From positions 60,360 to 124,359 of the forward strand of contig NZ_QTTN01000018.1 in NCBI RefSeq assembly GCF_003386535.1: a DNA stretch of 64,000 bases, read 5' to 3'. Each line of letters begins with the position of its first letter. The first letter of the stretch is position 1. The notes under the pieces were generated by a model. That model made no database searches. It was not told the origin of the DNA and saw only the letters and a program-made list of their open reading frames with translations. The translations under genes were made by a program, and so were the position numbers. Origin of the DNA: Paenibacillus taihuensis (GTDB lineage: Bacteria > Bacillota > Bacilli > Paenibacillales > Paenibacillaceae). Shown here in pieces: positions 17,158 through 26,676 of this stretch.

Positions 17158-18420
17158 TTAACAGTTTAGAGTAAGTAAATCCTCCGCATACTGGGCAAGC
17201 TCGATCGATTTGCCCCCGTTCAGCCGCGACTCTTCCGCGGCGAATGCCATCAGATGACTGCGCACGGAAGCGCCAGCCGAAGTTAACGTCTCTTGCCCGT
17301 GGTAGTTCCGCACATCCGTTAGGAAGCTTCGAACGATGCCGGCATCCCCGCCGCCATGGCCGCTCATTTGCGTAGGAATCGTAATCTCGGTTTTCTGATG
17401 GGTTAGGAAGTCATATAAGGTAATGACGTTATCTTCCCCCCGCAATTCTCCGCGAGTCCCCATAATTTGAATTCTACGCTCCTGGTCGAACGTAAAGCCG
17501 CTCATGCTGAACATCGCGGTTGCGCCGTTCGCAAACTCCATGTTCACCACTTGATGATCGACGACATTGTTATCGCTTCTGTATACGCAGCGCCCATAAT
17601 TGGTGTCGCGCAGCCCTTGGACGATATTTTCTTTCGTCAGCTCAGGCGTGAAGTGGCGCGCCCAGCCTTTGAACTGCTCGCTCAAGTAAAACCGCGGCGC
17701 GGAGTAAGGGCAGGTCGACTCGACCGCGCAGTCCAGACAGCGGTCCGTGGAGCCTTCAGGCGCATTCGCGCTGTTAAAATGCATCAGCGATCCGTAGGAG
17801 CTCACGCGCGTGCACGGCTGATCCATCAGCCAGGAAAGGACGTCCATATCGTGACAAGACTTGGACAGGATCATCGGGCTCGACGTTGCGGAGTTGTTCC
17901 AGTTGCCTCGTACGAAGCTGTGCGCGATATGCCAGTAGCCCACGTTCTCATTCAATTGGATCGAAGCGACCTCGCCGATGCGGCCTTCCTGCAAAATTTG
18001 CTTGATCGTATTCCAGAACGGCGTATAACGCAGCACATGGCAGATCGACAGCAAGCAATTGTTGTCACGGGCGGCCTGCTCCATCTCCAAGCATTCTCTC
18101 GGATCAGGAGACATCGGCTTCTCGAGCAGAACATGATACTTGTTATTCAAAGCCTGTATGGTCGGATGGTAATGCATACGGTCCTGCGTGCAAATCACGG
18201 CAATATCGGCCGTCTTAGGACCCGCAAGCAGCTGCTCCCATGATGCATAGCACTGCTGTTCCGGGATCGCGTGTTTCAGGGCGAACTGCTCGCGCCGAGT
18301 CTGATCCGGCTCGGCAACAGCCACGAATTTCAATTCATGCGGGTAATCCAGCGCAAACGGCGCATAGCTGTTCGCGCCCCTCGCCCCTGCCCCAATCAGT
18401 ATCGCGGTAAGTTGTTTCAT
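17158..18420 (-). CDS. Gfo/Idh/MocA family oxidoreductase
   Basis: A 420-residue NAD(P)-dependent sugar or inositol dehydrogenase-like enzyme. The Rossmann start LTAILIGAGARGANSYAPFA is present, followed by VAVAEPD, then ICTQDRMHYHPTIQAL and LLEKPMSPDP, with the conserved EKP lysine. A Cys-rich patch (DRCLDCAVESTCPYSAPRFY) is typical of the Firmicute subgroup near glycoside hydrolases. ATG 18420 has GGGGAG upstream. It is last in the sugar operon and probably oxidises a released sugar or sugar derivative. Confidence 0.88.
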   Translation of the reverse strand: MKQLTAILIGAGARGANSYAPFALDYPHELKFVAVAEPDQTRREQFALKHAIPEQQCYASWEQLLAGPKTADIAVICTQDRMHYHPTIQALNNKYHVLLEKPMSPDPRECLEMEQAARDNNCLLSICHVLRYTPFWNTIKQILQEGRIGEVASIQLNENVGYWHIAHSFVRGNWNNSATSSPMILSKSCHDMDVLSWLMDQPCTRVSSYGSLMHFNSANAPEGSTDRCLDCAVESTCPYSAPRFYLSEQFKGWARHFTPELTKENIVQGLRDTNYGRCVYRSDNNVVDHQVVNMEFANGATAMFSMSGFTFDQERRIQIMGTRGELRGEDNVITLYDFLTHQKTEITIPTQMSGHGGGDAGIVRSFLTDVRNYHGQETLTSAGASVRSHLMAFAAEESRLNGGKSIELAQYAEDLLTLNC

Positions 18421-18455
18421 CGTTATCTCCCCAAGTAAATAGGATTGCAATCTCT

Positions 18456-20210
18456 TTATCCGAGCAATGCGCTATCCTGCAGCGACACCTCGGGTTGTTC
18501 ACAGCCATGCTGCTCGAAAATAATGAGTTCATTGCTGCCTTCGCGCAATAATGGCGCCGGTATGTACAGCGTCTGCTGCGGACCGATTTCCCAATAGCGG
18601 CCAAGGTTGAAGCCGTTTACGAATACGACGCCCTTCGTCCAGCCTTGAAGTGAAAGGAAGGTATCGGCCCGTTCGTCCACCTGAAAATGCCCGCGATAGA
18701 ACGTTGGATGCCCCTGCTGCGACTTCGATGGTTCCGGTTGAAACTCGAGACCATTCAGCTGATCAAGCGGCAGCGATCGAATCGTCCAGTGATAGAGGAA
18801 TTGCGGGCCAAGTCGCACGCCTTCTGTAATGCCCTTGGCATCCTTCAAGTATGGGCCGTAATTGATGCGCCCCATATTTTCCACTAGAATCTCAAGCTCA
18901 GCGCCTTCGGCCGGTATTTCCAGCAGCACGTCATGGTCCTTGCAATTGCGCTCGATCATGCCTTTGTATTCGCCATTCAAGAAGATGAGCGCACGGTCAT
19001 GGACGTCCTGAAGATTAAGGCGGGTAGCCGCAAGCGGTCCGATCACATGTGTGGTGTACAGAATGAAGCCGTAATTCTGCCCAAGCTGCTCCATCGGTTC
19101 CGGACAAGTGCGGTTGACCGGCACAGAGAGGTTGTCCAGCGATGCGAACAATGATGCCTGCTCCGTCATGGCGACGCGGCCATAGGCCTTCTTCATAATC
19201 GGTTCCGGCAGGTTTAGCGGTGCAAGCTCGACATACTTCGAAATGACTTCGCGGTATTTATAGAACTTGTCCGTCAAGTCACCCGACTCGCTGATCGCCA
19301 CATCGTAATCGTAGCTTGTAATCGTCGGTTGGTGCTGGTTGTCGGCATAATTCGCACCGTTATAGAACCCGAAGTTCGTGCCGCCGTGATACATGTACGC
19401 ATTAACTGACGCGCCGGCTGCCAGCATCTCATCCAGCACGGCCGCAGCGTCATCCGAATCACGCGTGTGATGCTGCTCGCCCCAGTGATCGAACCAGCCG
19501 TTCCAGAATTCCATACACATGAGCGGCTTGTCCTGCTGATATTCGGTCAGTTTCTCGAACGCTTCCTTCGAACGCGAACCGAAGTTAACGGTGGCGAGCA
19601 CCCTGTCCATCATGCCGCCCTGTAGATAAAAGTCACCTGGTCCATCGGATGTGAACAGAAGCACATCGATGCCTCGGCTCTTCATGCCTTGCTCCAGGTA
19701 GGCTAAATAGGCTTTGTCATTGCCGTAGCTGCCGTATTCGTTCTCGATCTGCATCGCGATAATCGGGCCGCCGTTCGTTGCAAGAAGCGGAACGAGCTTC
19801 GGAAGCAGCACGTCGTAGTAGGCATCTACTTTGCCCAGGAACGGCTGATGCAAGCAGCGCAGGCGCATGCCCGGATCGGCAAGCAGCCACGCAGGCAGTC
19901 CGCCGAATTCCCATTCCGCGCAAATATACGGGCTAGGACGGACGATGACATGCAGGCCAAGCTCGCCGGCAATCTCAATAAAGCGCGTCAGGTCCGCAAT
20001 CCCTTCAAAGTCGAACTGCCCTTCGGCAGGCTCGTGGATATTCCACGCGACATAGGTTTCAACGGTATTGAAGCCGCCCTCCTTGAGCTTCCAGAGGCGG
20101 TCCTTCCAGTATTCCGGCACGACGCGGAAGTAATGAATCGCGCCGGATAAGATGCGAAATGGTTCGCCGTCCAGCAGGAATTGTTGCTTATTAGTCGTCA
20201 ATATGGGCAT
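18456..20210 (-). CDS. Beta-galactosidase, glycoside hydrolase family 35
   Basis: A 584-residue GH35 enzyme without signal peptide, so intracellular. The catalytic TIM barrel is unmistakable: GAIHYFRVVPEYWKDRLWKL, VRPSPYICAEWEFGGLPAWL, acid/base Glu158 in IAMQIENEYG and nucleophile Glu234 in MCMEFWNGWF. C-terminal beta-sandwich domains end in GWTKGVVFVNGFNLGRYW. It would remove terminal beta-galactosyl residues from an imported oligosaccharide. It stands between the binding-protein gene and the oxidoreductase gene in one operon. Confidence 0.95.
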   Translation of the reverse strand: MPILTTNKQQFLLDGEPFRILSGAIHYFRVVPEYWKDRLWKLKEGGFNTVETYVAWNIHEPAEGQFDFEGIADLTRFIEIAGELGLHVIVRPSPYICAEWEFGGLPAWLLADPGMRLRCLHQPFLGKVDAYYDVLLPKLVPLLATNGGPIIAMQIENEYGSYGNDKAYLAYLEQGMKSRGIDVLLFTSDGPGDFYLQGGMMDRVLATVNFGSRSKEAFEKLTEYQQDKPLMCMEFWNGWFDHWGEQHHTRDSDDAAAVLDEMLAAGASVNAYMYHGGTNFGFYNGANYADNQHQPTITSYDYDVAISESGDLTDKFYKYREVISKYVELAPLNLPEPIMKKAYGRVAMTEQASLFASLDNLSVPVNRTCPEPMEQLGQNYGFILYTTHVIGPLAATRLNLQDVHDRALIFLNGEYKGMIERNCKDHDVLLEIPAEGAELEILVENMGRINYGPYLKDAKGITEGVRLGPQFLYHWTIRSLPLDQLNGLEFQPEPSKSQQGHPTFYRGHFQVDERADTFLSLQGWTKGVVFVNGFNLGRYWEIGPQQTLYIPAPLLREGSNELIIFEQHGCEQPEVSLQDSALLG

Positions 20211-20252
20211 CGTCGCTATACCTCGCTTGCCAAAGAATGTGTATATAGTCGA

Positions 20253-20282
20253 ACAGCACGAACCTACGGTCGTCCGTGCTGT
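20253..20282 (-). terminator. Intercistronic hairpin after the binding-protein gene
   Basis: ACAGCACG pairs with CGTGCTGT in the gap between the solute-binding protein and the GH35 gene. There is no T run, so it may act as a transcript-stabilising or partial terminator that lets the binding protein be made in excess. Confidence 0.5.
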
Positions 20283-20298
20283 CCCGCTAGCTTATCTC

Positions 20299-21927
20299 TT
20301 ACTTCCATTCACCCTGGATCTTGTTAGCCTCCAGAGCTTTATTCACCTCGTCAATCATGTCCTTGCCGCCCTTATCCAAATACTCCTGGACCATCTTGTC
20401 CCAGTCGGACAGCGGTCTTTCGCCGAAGATCATCTTGGTCGTCTCCGTTGTTATATACTCTTGCAGCTCTCCGCTCTTCTCCATCAGAATCGGCGAGATA
20501 ATCCGGCCTGTAGGGTTAACGTAGAACTTCGAACCGTGCAGCAAGTCCGCGAGCGATTGCTGGAAGGCTTGCTCTGCCGGTGTTTTGGCCATTTTCGGGA
20601 ATGCGAATAAATCCTCATCCTTCATGAACCAGCCGCCATCGGTAATATAGGCGCTTGGAGCGACATTCGAACGGTTCTCTGCGATTGGCTGCGCTGCCCC
20701 GTTCTCCATCTGGTAGCCCTTGCCTTCTCCGCCGTACAGCCAGTCGAAGTATTCGTTCTGCGAATTGCGCTGATCGAAGTTCACCGGCTTGTGGAAGTAG
20801 TCGATCATTTCCAGAATCCGTTTCACTTTCTCCGGCTGATCCTTCAGTTTGGCAGAAATCATATACATCCGGTACCAGCTGCCGCTAATGGTAAGCCCTT
20901 GCGATCCGTCCGGAGCCTTGAACGGCGGAATCGGCACGACTTCGGCACTCGGAGCGTTCTGCTTCAGCACGTCGAACTGAATGCCGTTGTTTCCGCTGCC
21001 GCCAGGCTGCTCATACCAAACGCCGACCTTGCCAGCGTTGAACGCTTTGAAGATATCCTTGTACGCTGTCACAGCCCAGTCCGCCTGCAGAATGCCCTGC
21101 TTCTGCAGGTCTGCGAGGAAGGTAACCTTCTCCTTATTCCCATCCGCTATAGCGCCGGGAATGTATTGTCCGCTGCCGTTCTTGTTGTACCAGGTCGCGT
21201 TGCCATAATACGCACCGAACGAAGGGTCGTAATAAATGCCCTTGGCAAGTCCGAGCCCGATTGTATCGTCTTTGCCGTTGCCGTCAGGGTCATTCTTCGT
21301 GAATGCGATGATGACCTGCTTCAGCTCGTCATAATTCGTAGGCATCTTCAGGTGGAGCTTGTCCAGCCAGTCCTTCCGGATAACCGGCTTCTTGCCGCCT
21401 TTCGGCGAGAAGTAGGTCGGGATGCCGTACACCTTTCCGTCTACCTTCAGCGAATCCCAAGCATAATCAGGCACTGCTTTGGTCGATTCATATTGCTTCA
21501 GGAACTCGTCCAGCGGCAGGAATGCGCCTTGCTGTGCCCATTTCATATAGTTCGCGTCTACCGATTCCATGCCGATGACGTCCGGAATGTCGCCTGACGC
21601 CATCTTTACCGCCAGCTTCTCCTCGTACGTATCGAAGGGGATGTACTGCGGCTTGAAGTCGACATTGAACTTCTCGTCGATCTTCTTCACGGCTTCGCTG
21701 TCCGGACCCGGAACCGGATCTTCCCACGTTCCGTCGAACCAATCGATCGAGATCTTCTGGTCTTTCGCATTGTCGGCAGCTGCAGTCGCTTCATTGCCGC
21801 TGCTATTGCCACCGGCATTGCTGCTGGCATTGCCATTGCCGGTGCTATTGTCTTTAGAAGAACATGCCGCCAGAACGGAGCTGAATAACGCAACAATAAG
21901 TAAAGATGAGACAAGCTTGTTTCGCAT
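20299..21927 (-). CDS. Extracellular sugar-binding lipoprotein (LplA-like)
   Basis: A 542-residue ABC solute-binding protein. The signal peptide LVSSLLIVALFSSVLAAC ends in a lipobox (LAAC) and is followed by a Ser/Asn/Gly-rich linker. The body begins ISIDWFDGTWEDPVPGPDSE and is of the large (over 500 residues) LplA type found with Paenibacillus oligosaccharide importers. ATG 21927 has GAGGAGG upstream; the frame extends further into the permease gene but has no better start. It delivers sugar to the two permeases encoded upstream. No ATPase gene is present, so a shared MsmX-like ATPase is expected. Confidence 0.92.
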   Translation of the reverse strand: MRNKLVSSLLIVALFSSVLAACSSKDNSTGNGNASSNAGGNSSGNEATAAADNAKDQKISIDWFDGTWEDPVPGPDSEAVKKIDEKFNVDFKPQYIPFDTYEEKLAVKMASGDIPDVIGMESVDANYMKWAQQGAFLPLDEFLKQYESTKAVPDYAWDSLKVDGKVYGIPTYFSPKGGKKPVIRKDWLDKLHLKMPTNYDELKQVIIAFTKNDPDGNGKDDTIGLGLAKGIYYDPSFGAYYGNATWYNKNGSGQYIPGAIADGNKEKVTFLADLQKQGILQADWAVTAYKDIFKAFNAGKVGVWYEQPGGSGNNGIQFDVLKQNAPSAEVVPIPPFKAPDGSQGLTISGSWYRMYMISAKLKDQPEKVKRILEMIDYFHKPVNFDQRNSQNEYFDWLYGGEGKGYQMENGAAQPIAENRSNVAPSAYITDGGWFMKDEDLFAFPKMAKTPAEQAFQQSLADLLHGSKFYVNPTGRIISPILMEKSGELQEYITTETTKMIFGERPLSDWDKMVQEYLDKGGKDMIDEVNKALEANKIQGEWK

Positions 21928-21977
21928 ACGTTTGACCTCCTCTATTTGCCTTCGCAATTCGTGCATGAAGCATCCGG

Positions 21978-22862
21978 CTAGCCTTTGACGGAGCCGAGCA
22001 TCACCCCTTTCGCGAAGTGCTTTTGCAGAAACGGGTAGAGTGCGAGAATCGGAACCGTCGCGATTAGTATCGCAGCCATGCCAATGGTTTCGCCAGGCGG
22101 AGCAGCCTGTGCAATCGCGGCCTGTTGGCCGTCCGACAGGGAGTCCAGCCGCTGGCTGAGAATAACGATCTGCCGCAGAATAACCTGCACGGTCCATTTG
22201 TCCGGATCGTTAATATAGATGAGCGCGTTGAAGTAGGTGTTCCAGCTCGTCACCGCGTAGAACAAGCCGAAAGCAGCTAACGCAGGCTTGGACAGCGGCA
22301 TGATGATGCGTGCGAATATTTGCAAGTCGTTGGCGCCATCGAGCACCGCAGCCTCCGTCAGATCATTCGGGATGCCCAGGAAGAACTGCCTCAGCACGAT
22401 CAGATTAAACGAATTGATCGCCCCGGGAATAATAAGCGCCCAATACGAATCAATCAGGTGCGTTGCTTTCACCACCATATAGGTAGGAATGATACCCGCG
22501 CCGAACACAAACGTAAATAGGACGAGAAACAGAAAGAATCGTTGACCGGTAATGTTACGCGAGAGCGGATACGCCATCATTGAGGTCAGAAGCAGGCTGA
22601 ACAGCGATCCGACGACCGTAACGCCGGCCGTAACGAAGAGCGAACGGACAAACACCCTGGAATTGAAAATGTATTGATACGCGTCCGTGACCCATTTCTG
22701 CGGAAACAGCACAAATGTCTTCGTCGCGCTCTCCGCTCCCGAAGTAAACGAAGTGGCGATCATGTAGTAGAACGGGAACAACATCAGGAGTCCAACCAAG
22801 GCAAGCAGGACCACATTTAGCGTTCCACCTAATTTTTCCAGTATTGTATGATTTTTAACCAC
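21978..22862 (-). CDS. Carbohydrate ABC transporter permease (LplC-like)
   Basis: A 294-residue permease with six membrane segments. The EAA loop reads TEAAVLDGANDLQIFARIIM then PLSKPALAAFGLFYAVTSWN, and the protein ends with the LplC-type FLQKHFAKGVMLGSVKG. It lies 12 bases after the partner permease and before the lipoprotein gene. Confidence 0.92.
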   Translation of the reverse strand: MVKNHTILEKLGGTLNVVLLALVGLLMLFPFYYMIATSFTSGAESATKTFVLFPQKWVTDAYQYIFNSRVFVRSLFVTAGVTVVGSLFSLLLTSMMAYPLSRNITGQRFFLFLVLFTFVFGAGIIPTYMVVKATHLIDSYWALIIPGAINSFNLIVLRQFFLGIPNDLTEAAVLDGANDLQIFARIIMPLSKPALAAFGLFYAVTSWNTYFNALIYINDPDKWTVQVILRQIVILSQRLDSLSDGQQAAIAQAAPPGETIGMAAILIATVPILALYPFLQKHFAKGVMLGSVKG

Positions 22863-22874
22863 GTGCTTCGCCCC

Positions 22875-23852
22875 TTAGTAGATTCCTTCTTCGCCAAACC
22901 TTTTGGCTAGTTTATTGGCACCGACGATCAAGATCAGCCCGACGAGCGACTTGAACAAGCCGACTGCCGTTGCAAAGCTGAAATCCGAATTCTGTATTCC
23001 CTTGTAGTACACGTACGTATCGAGCACATCGCCAATTTCCTTATTCAGCGGGTTCAACATGAGGAAAATCTGTTCAAACCCGACATCCAGCACGCTGCCT
23101 AGACGAAGAATGAGCAAAATAATAATCGTGCTTCGGATCGAAGGAAGCGTAATGTGCCAGATCTGTCTCCACTTATTGGCGCCATCGACGACGGCTGCCT
23201 CATACAGATGAGGATTGACGCCAGCCAAAGCGGCAAGGAAGATGATCGTCCCCCAGCCGGATTCCTTCCAGATGACCTCCAGCACAATTAACGGCATGAA
23301 CCAGTGCGGGGCAGTCAGGAATGGGATTGCTGGAATGCCAAATCCGGTTTGCAGAAAGTGGTTCACAATGCCGTCCGACTTGAGCATGACGGTAACGATC
23401 CCGGCAACGACGACCCAAGACAAGAAGTGCGGCAGATAGACGAGCGATTGAACGACCCGTTTGTACCGTTCACCCCGAACTTCGTTCAGCATAAGTGAAA
23501 GCGCTATCGAAACCGGGAAAGCAAATGCGATCTGCAAGAAAGAAAGATAAAGCGTATTCCAAATGACTCGAATGACTTCACGATCCTCGAAGACCTTCTT
23601 AAAGTGTTTCAACCCCACCCAGTCACTGTGCAGGAAGCCTTGGAACGGACTGAAGTCCTGAAAGGCAATGACGTTGCCGAGCATCGGAACGTACCGGTAA
23701 ATAATAAAGTAAAGAAGTCCGGGGAGAAGCAGCAGATACAAATAGCGCTCATTCCACAGCTTGCCCGCCACCGAGGCTATAGAGCGTCTCCCTTTCCTGG
23801 AGGCAACGGCCGGCGTGGTTGCGGCATGGCCTGTAAGCTTGTAGTGGTTCAA
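22875..23852 (-). CDS. Carbohydrate ABC transporter permease (LplB-like)
   Basis: A 325-residue permease with six membrane segments after a 30-residue cytosolic N-terminus. The start of the core, YLYLLLLPGLLYFIIYRYVP with MLGNVIAFQDFSPFQGF, and the EAA loop YEAAVVDGANKWRQIWHITL are typical of LplB/YtcP partners. It is the first gene of the sugar operon and is divergent from the AraC-type regulator, which probably senses the sugar. Confidence 0.92.
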   Translation of the reverse strand: MNHYKLTGHAATTPAVASRKGRRSIASVAGKLWNERYLYLLLLPGLLYFIIYRYVPMLGNVIAFQDFSPFQGFLHSDWVGLKHFKKVFEDREVIRVIWNTLYLSFLQIAFAFPVSIALSLMLNEVRGERYKRVVQSLVYLPHFLSWVVVAGIVTVMLKSDGIVNHFLQTGFGIPAIPFLTAPHWFMPLIVLEVIWKESGWGTIIFLAALAGVNPHLYEAAVVDGANKWRQIWHITLPSIRSTIIILLILRLGSVLDVGFEQIFLMLNPLNKEIGDVLDTYVYYKGIQNSDFSFATAVGLFKSLVGLILIVGANKLAKRFGEEGIY

Positions 23853-24046
23853 AGATGATCCCCCTTATATGCGTTGTTTGTACGGAGTGGACGCGTCTTG
23901 ATTTTTTGCAACTATGGCTATAATATGGGTTCTACTGTCAAAGGCATATCCGATTTATGCCTAGAATCATGCAAAATTCAAGATATCCGAAGAATTGCAC
24001 AGGTTTCGAAAATCGGATCATACACTTGAGCAAAAGGGGACTATTC

Positions 24047-26323
24047 GTGCGGCAGATTATGCAGTTAAGAATCAACACCCGTTCTATCTTCGCGAAGATC
24101 ATGATGAGTTTCATCGCGATCATTTTCTTATTCGTATCGTTCAATCTCGTGTCGCTCGGTCTGTTCAGGCAAAGCATTCACGGTGAAATCATCACCTATA
24201 ACGATGCGAACCTGACACATACGACCTATGGAATGGAGAAGTATTTTGACCTGTTAAATAGCGCGCTCGTCGGTCTCTACTTGGACAAGAGTCTGGGTGA
24301 ACTGCAGAAGTCGAAGCATTATTACCTCACTGCCGGAAACGTCATCGACGATATCCAGAAGCTCACCCTCAATCCGCAGCTCTATCTGAAAAATGTACTG
24401 GTTTACGATGTTAAGCATCGTTTCGTGCTGGACAACAGCCGCGGGAACCGTCTCGACGTCATGTTCACCGAGCACTATGTAAGCCGCAGCCATACGCCCG
24501 ACTTCTGGCAGCAGGAGCTGATGAAGGCGGGCTCCGACTCGAAGCTGTATGCAGTCGACTCCTTCAGCAGCGACACGGCATCTCGTCCGGATGCGAATTC
24601 CGAGCATGTGCTGCCCTATTTGTTCCGCAGCAAGCTTTATCCCGATTACGAGTTTCTCGCCTTTATCGATGTCGATTCGTTCTATCGCGATTATCATCAA
24701 TCGATTAACAACAACTTCTATATGCTAAGTCCGCAGGGCGAGCTGCTCTATTCGTCCGGGTTGACGGCCAGCCAGCCTCTGCCGGAACTTGCGTCCGGGA
24801 AGGACTGGGTCAAACAGAACGGCAACTACTACTTCTACCAGACAGGCAAAACAACCGGGCTTACCTACGTCAATATCATCCCAGGGAGCAGCATATCCAA
24901 CCGACTCCTCAAGCTGAATGTCACGCTTATCGTGCTGCTGTTCGTCACGGTGGTGATTAGCGCCGCTCTGTCGGTGCTGTTCAGCAAGCGGTTCAATAAT
25001 CCGGTGCGCAAAATCGTAGAGTCCATACGGAGCTTGAACGAAAACAAAGATTTCGCTCTCGGAACTGCGAACGAATTCGAGCTTATTAATGCCAACATCG
25101 GCCATATGATCAAGGCTAACCAGGAAGCACAGCGCAGCATCCAGCATAAGCAGAGCCATCTGCGAAATTATTCGCTTATGAATTTGCTGAAGCGTATTCG
25201 TATCGAATATCAAGAAACCGATGCGGCGTTCGAAGCGGATAGCCGTCCCTATCGGTTCATTCTGTTCCAAATGAATTTCAAGGCGCGCTATTGGAATGAG
25301 ATCGCCGGGCAAGAAGAGCGAACTGTCGCCTATATCCGGGAATACCTCATTCAAGCGATAGGCCATGCCATGACAGGCGCTCAAACTTTTCAGATCGAGA
25401 CGAACCAAATCTTGTCCGTCGTCTATCTGAACGATGGCGATGACGCGCGCCTCCGGTCTGAGCTGGATCGCATCAAAGCCGTACTAGATACGGATAGCGC
25501 CTACAGTTTCTTTGCCATTGCCGTCAGCTCCTATTACGAGAACTCGTCCGAGATGACGAGCGCTTACCAAGAGGTGCTGCAGCTAGCCGGCTTGAGACCT
25601 TTCGATGATGCGACGCATATTCTGCAGGCCGGCGAAGTGCACGCGCAGCCTATGCTGCCTACCGCCGCTCTGGAGCACGAGTTGAACGTCAATCTGCAAG
25701 AGGGGAACGATACGCTTGCCCTCCAAGCGCTGCGCCGGATGATGACCAAGATGAAGAAGAAGAACCTCAGCGCTTCTAGGTTCCATCGGTTTGCAGAAGA
25801 GACGACGGATAAAGTGCTGCGCGTGCTTCATGGGCTGCAAATCGACAACGGATCATTGAGCGGGATAGCCAAGACGATTGATAAGCGGCATACGGCCCAA
25901 GAGCTCGACGAATACTTCGAGGAGCTGATCGGCGAGGCAGGAAGGCTGGTTCGATCGAAGAAGGATACGAAAGATCCGATTATCAGCTTTACGCTTCGGT
26001 ATATGGAGGAGCACTTCAGCGAAGAATTGTCGCTCGATATTATCGCCAGCAAGCTGAATATTACGAGCGGGTATTTGTCGACGTATTTCAAGGAGATGAT
26101 GGGGGCGAATTTCGTGGACTATGTCAACGAGTTCCGCATCAAGCAAGCTTGGGCCCTCCTGCTTCAATCGGAGCTGAAGATTCAAGATGTTGCCTTGAAG
26201 TCCGGTTACAATACGCTCAGTTCATTTAACCGCACGTTCAAGAAATTTACGGGCGTGACGCCGACGGAGTATCGGAGGAACGCGGAGGTTGTTGCAGACG
26301 GCAATTCCTCTGCGAGTGAGTGA
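24047..26323 (+). CDS. Membrane-bound AraC family regulator of the sugar operon
   Basis: A 758-residue regulator. An N-terminal membrane helix (IMMSFIAIIFLFVSFNLVSL) and a second helix near residue 310 (LIVLLFVTVVISAALSVLFS) enclose an extracellular sensor. A HAMP-like linker and a cytosolic region lead to a C-terminal AraC DNA-binding domain: LSLDIIASKLNITSGYLSTY, then IQDVALKSGYNTLSSFNRTF and TGVTPTEYRRN. Start GTG 24047 is chosen because AAAAGGGG lies seven bases upstream; an ATG-led extension lacks a ribosome site. This architecture is the Paenibacillus type that controls the divergent sugar ABC operon. Confidence 0.9.
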   Translation: MRQIMQLRINTRSIFAKIMMSFIAIIFLFVSFNLVSLGLFRQSIHGEIITYNDANLTHTTYGMEKYFDLLNSALVGLYLDKSLGELQKSKHYYLTAGNVIDDIQKLTLNPQLYLKNVLVYDVKHRFVLDNSRGNRLDVMFTEHYVSRSHTPDFWQQELMKAGSDSKLYAVDSFSSDTASRPDANSEHVLPYLFRSKLYPDYEFLAFIDVDSFYRDYHQSINNNFYMLSPQGELLYSSGLTASQPLPELASGKDWVKQNGNYYFYQTGKTTGLTYVNIIPGSSISNRLLKLNVTLIVLLFVTVVISAALSVLFSKRFNNPVRKIVESIRSLNENKDFALGTANEFELINANIGHMIKANQEAQRSIQHKQSHLRNYSLMNLLKRIRIEYQETDAAFEADSRPYRFILFQMNFKARYWNEIAGQEERTVAYIREYLIQAIGHAMTGAQTFQIETNQILSVVYLNDGDDARLRSELDRIKAVLDTDSAYSFFAIAVSSYYENSSEMTSAYQEVLQLAGLRPFDDATHILQAGEVHAQPMLPTAALEHELNVNLQEGNDTLALQALRRMMTKMKKKNLSASRFHRFAEETTDKVLRVLHGLQIDNGSLSGIAKTIDKRHTAQELDEYFEELIGEAGRLVRSKKDTKDPIISFTLRYMEEHFSEELSLDIIASKLNITSGYLSTYFKEMMGANFVDYVNEFRIKQAWALLLQSELKIQDVALKSGYNTLSSFNRTFKKFTGVTPTEYRRNAEVVADGNSSASE

Positions 26324-26346
26324 TGAATTACAAATTTCGGCCAAAA

Positions 26347-26374
26347 AAAGCCCGACCCTGCAGGGTCGAGCTTT
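26347..26374 (+). terminator. Terminator of the AraC-type regulator gene
   Basis: CGACCCTG and CAGGGTCG form a perfect stem, extended by AAAGC/GCTTT with one mismatch. It lies 23 bases after the stop codon. Confidence 0.8.
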
Positions 26375-26383
26375 AGACTATAG

Positions 26384-26571
26384 CTATAGCGGAAAAATCC
26401 AACCATTTTTGCCGGAATTAGCGATTTCTATTGGCTATATTGGATATTTCCACTCATTTTTGGAGAATTAGACGAAAACGTAGAGTTTTAGGCTGAAATG
26501 AGTGGATTTATCCAACATAGACTCCATTTTTGTTGGTTTTGGCTGTTTTATAATGGATTATTCCGTTATAG
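26384..26571. repeat. Nested imperfect inverted repeats (about 190 bp)
   Basis: The outer arms 26384-26401 and 26554-26571 (18 bp, two mismatches, CTATA-CGGAA-AATCCA) enclose inner arms 26440-26459 and 26496-26515 (20 bp, two mismatches, TTGGATATTTCCACTCATTT). The whole could fold as one long branched hairpin. The TGGATATTTCCA core is shared with the hairpins at 2303-2438. No gene is seen in this 350-bp spacer; a non-coding RNA or miniature repeat element is possible. Confidence 0.7.
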
Positions 26572-26629
26572 CCACATATGGCAATCGACTCCCAGCATAG
26601 ACATCGCCTGATGCTCCTCGACATCAAAA

Positions 26630-26653
26630 AGCCCGGCCTCATAGGGCCGGGCT
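26630..26653 (-). terminator. Terminator of the aldolase gene
   Basis: AGCCCGGCC pairs perfectly with GGCCGGGCT, with TTTTTGATG on the minus strand after the stem. Confidence 0.85.
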
Positions 26654-26676
26654 CTCAAGCAATAACTCGATACGTA

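Noticed and set aside
21928..22197. N-terminal extension of the sugar-binding lipoprotein
   Set aside because: It would place 90 residues before a clear signal peptide and overlap the permease gene; the ATG at 21,927 has its own strong ribosome site.
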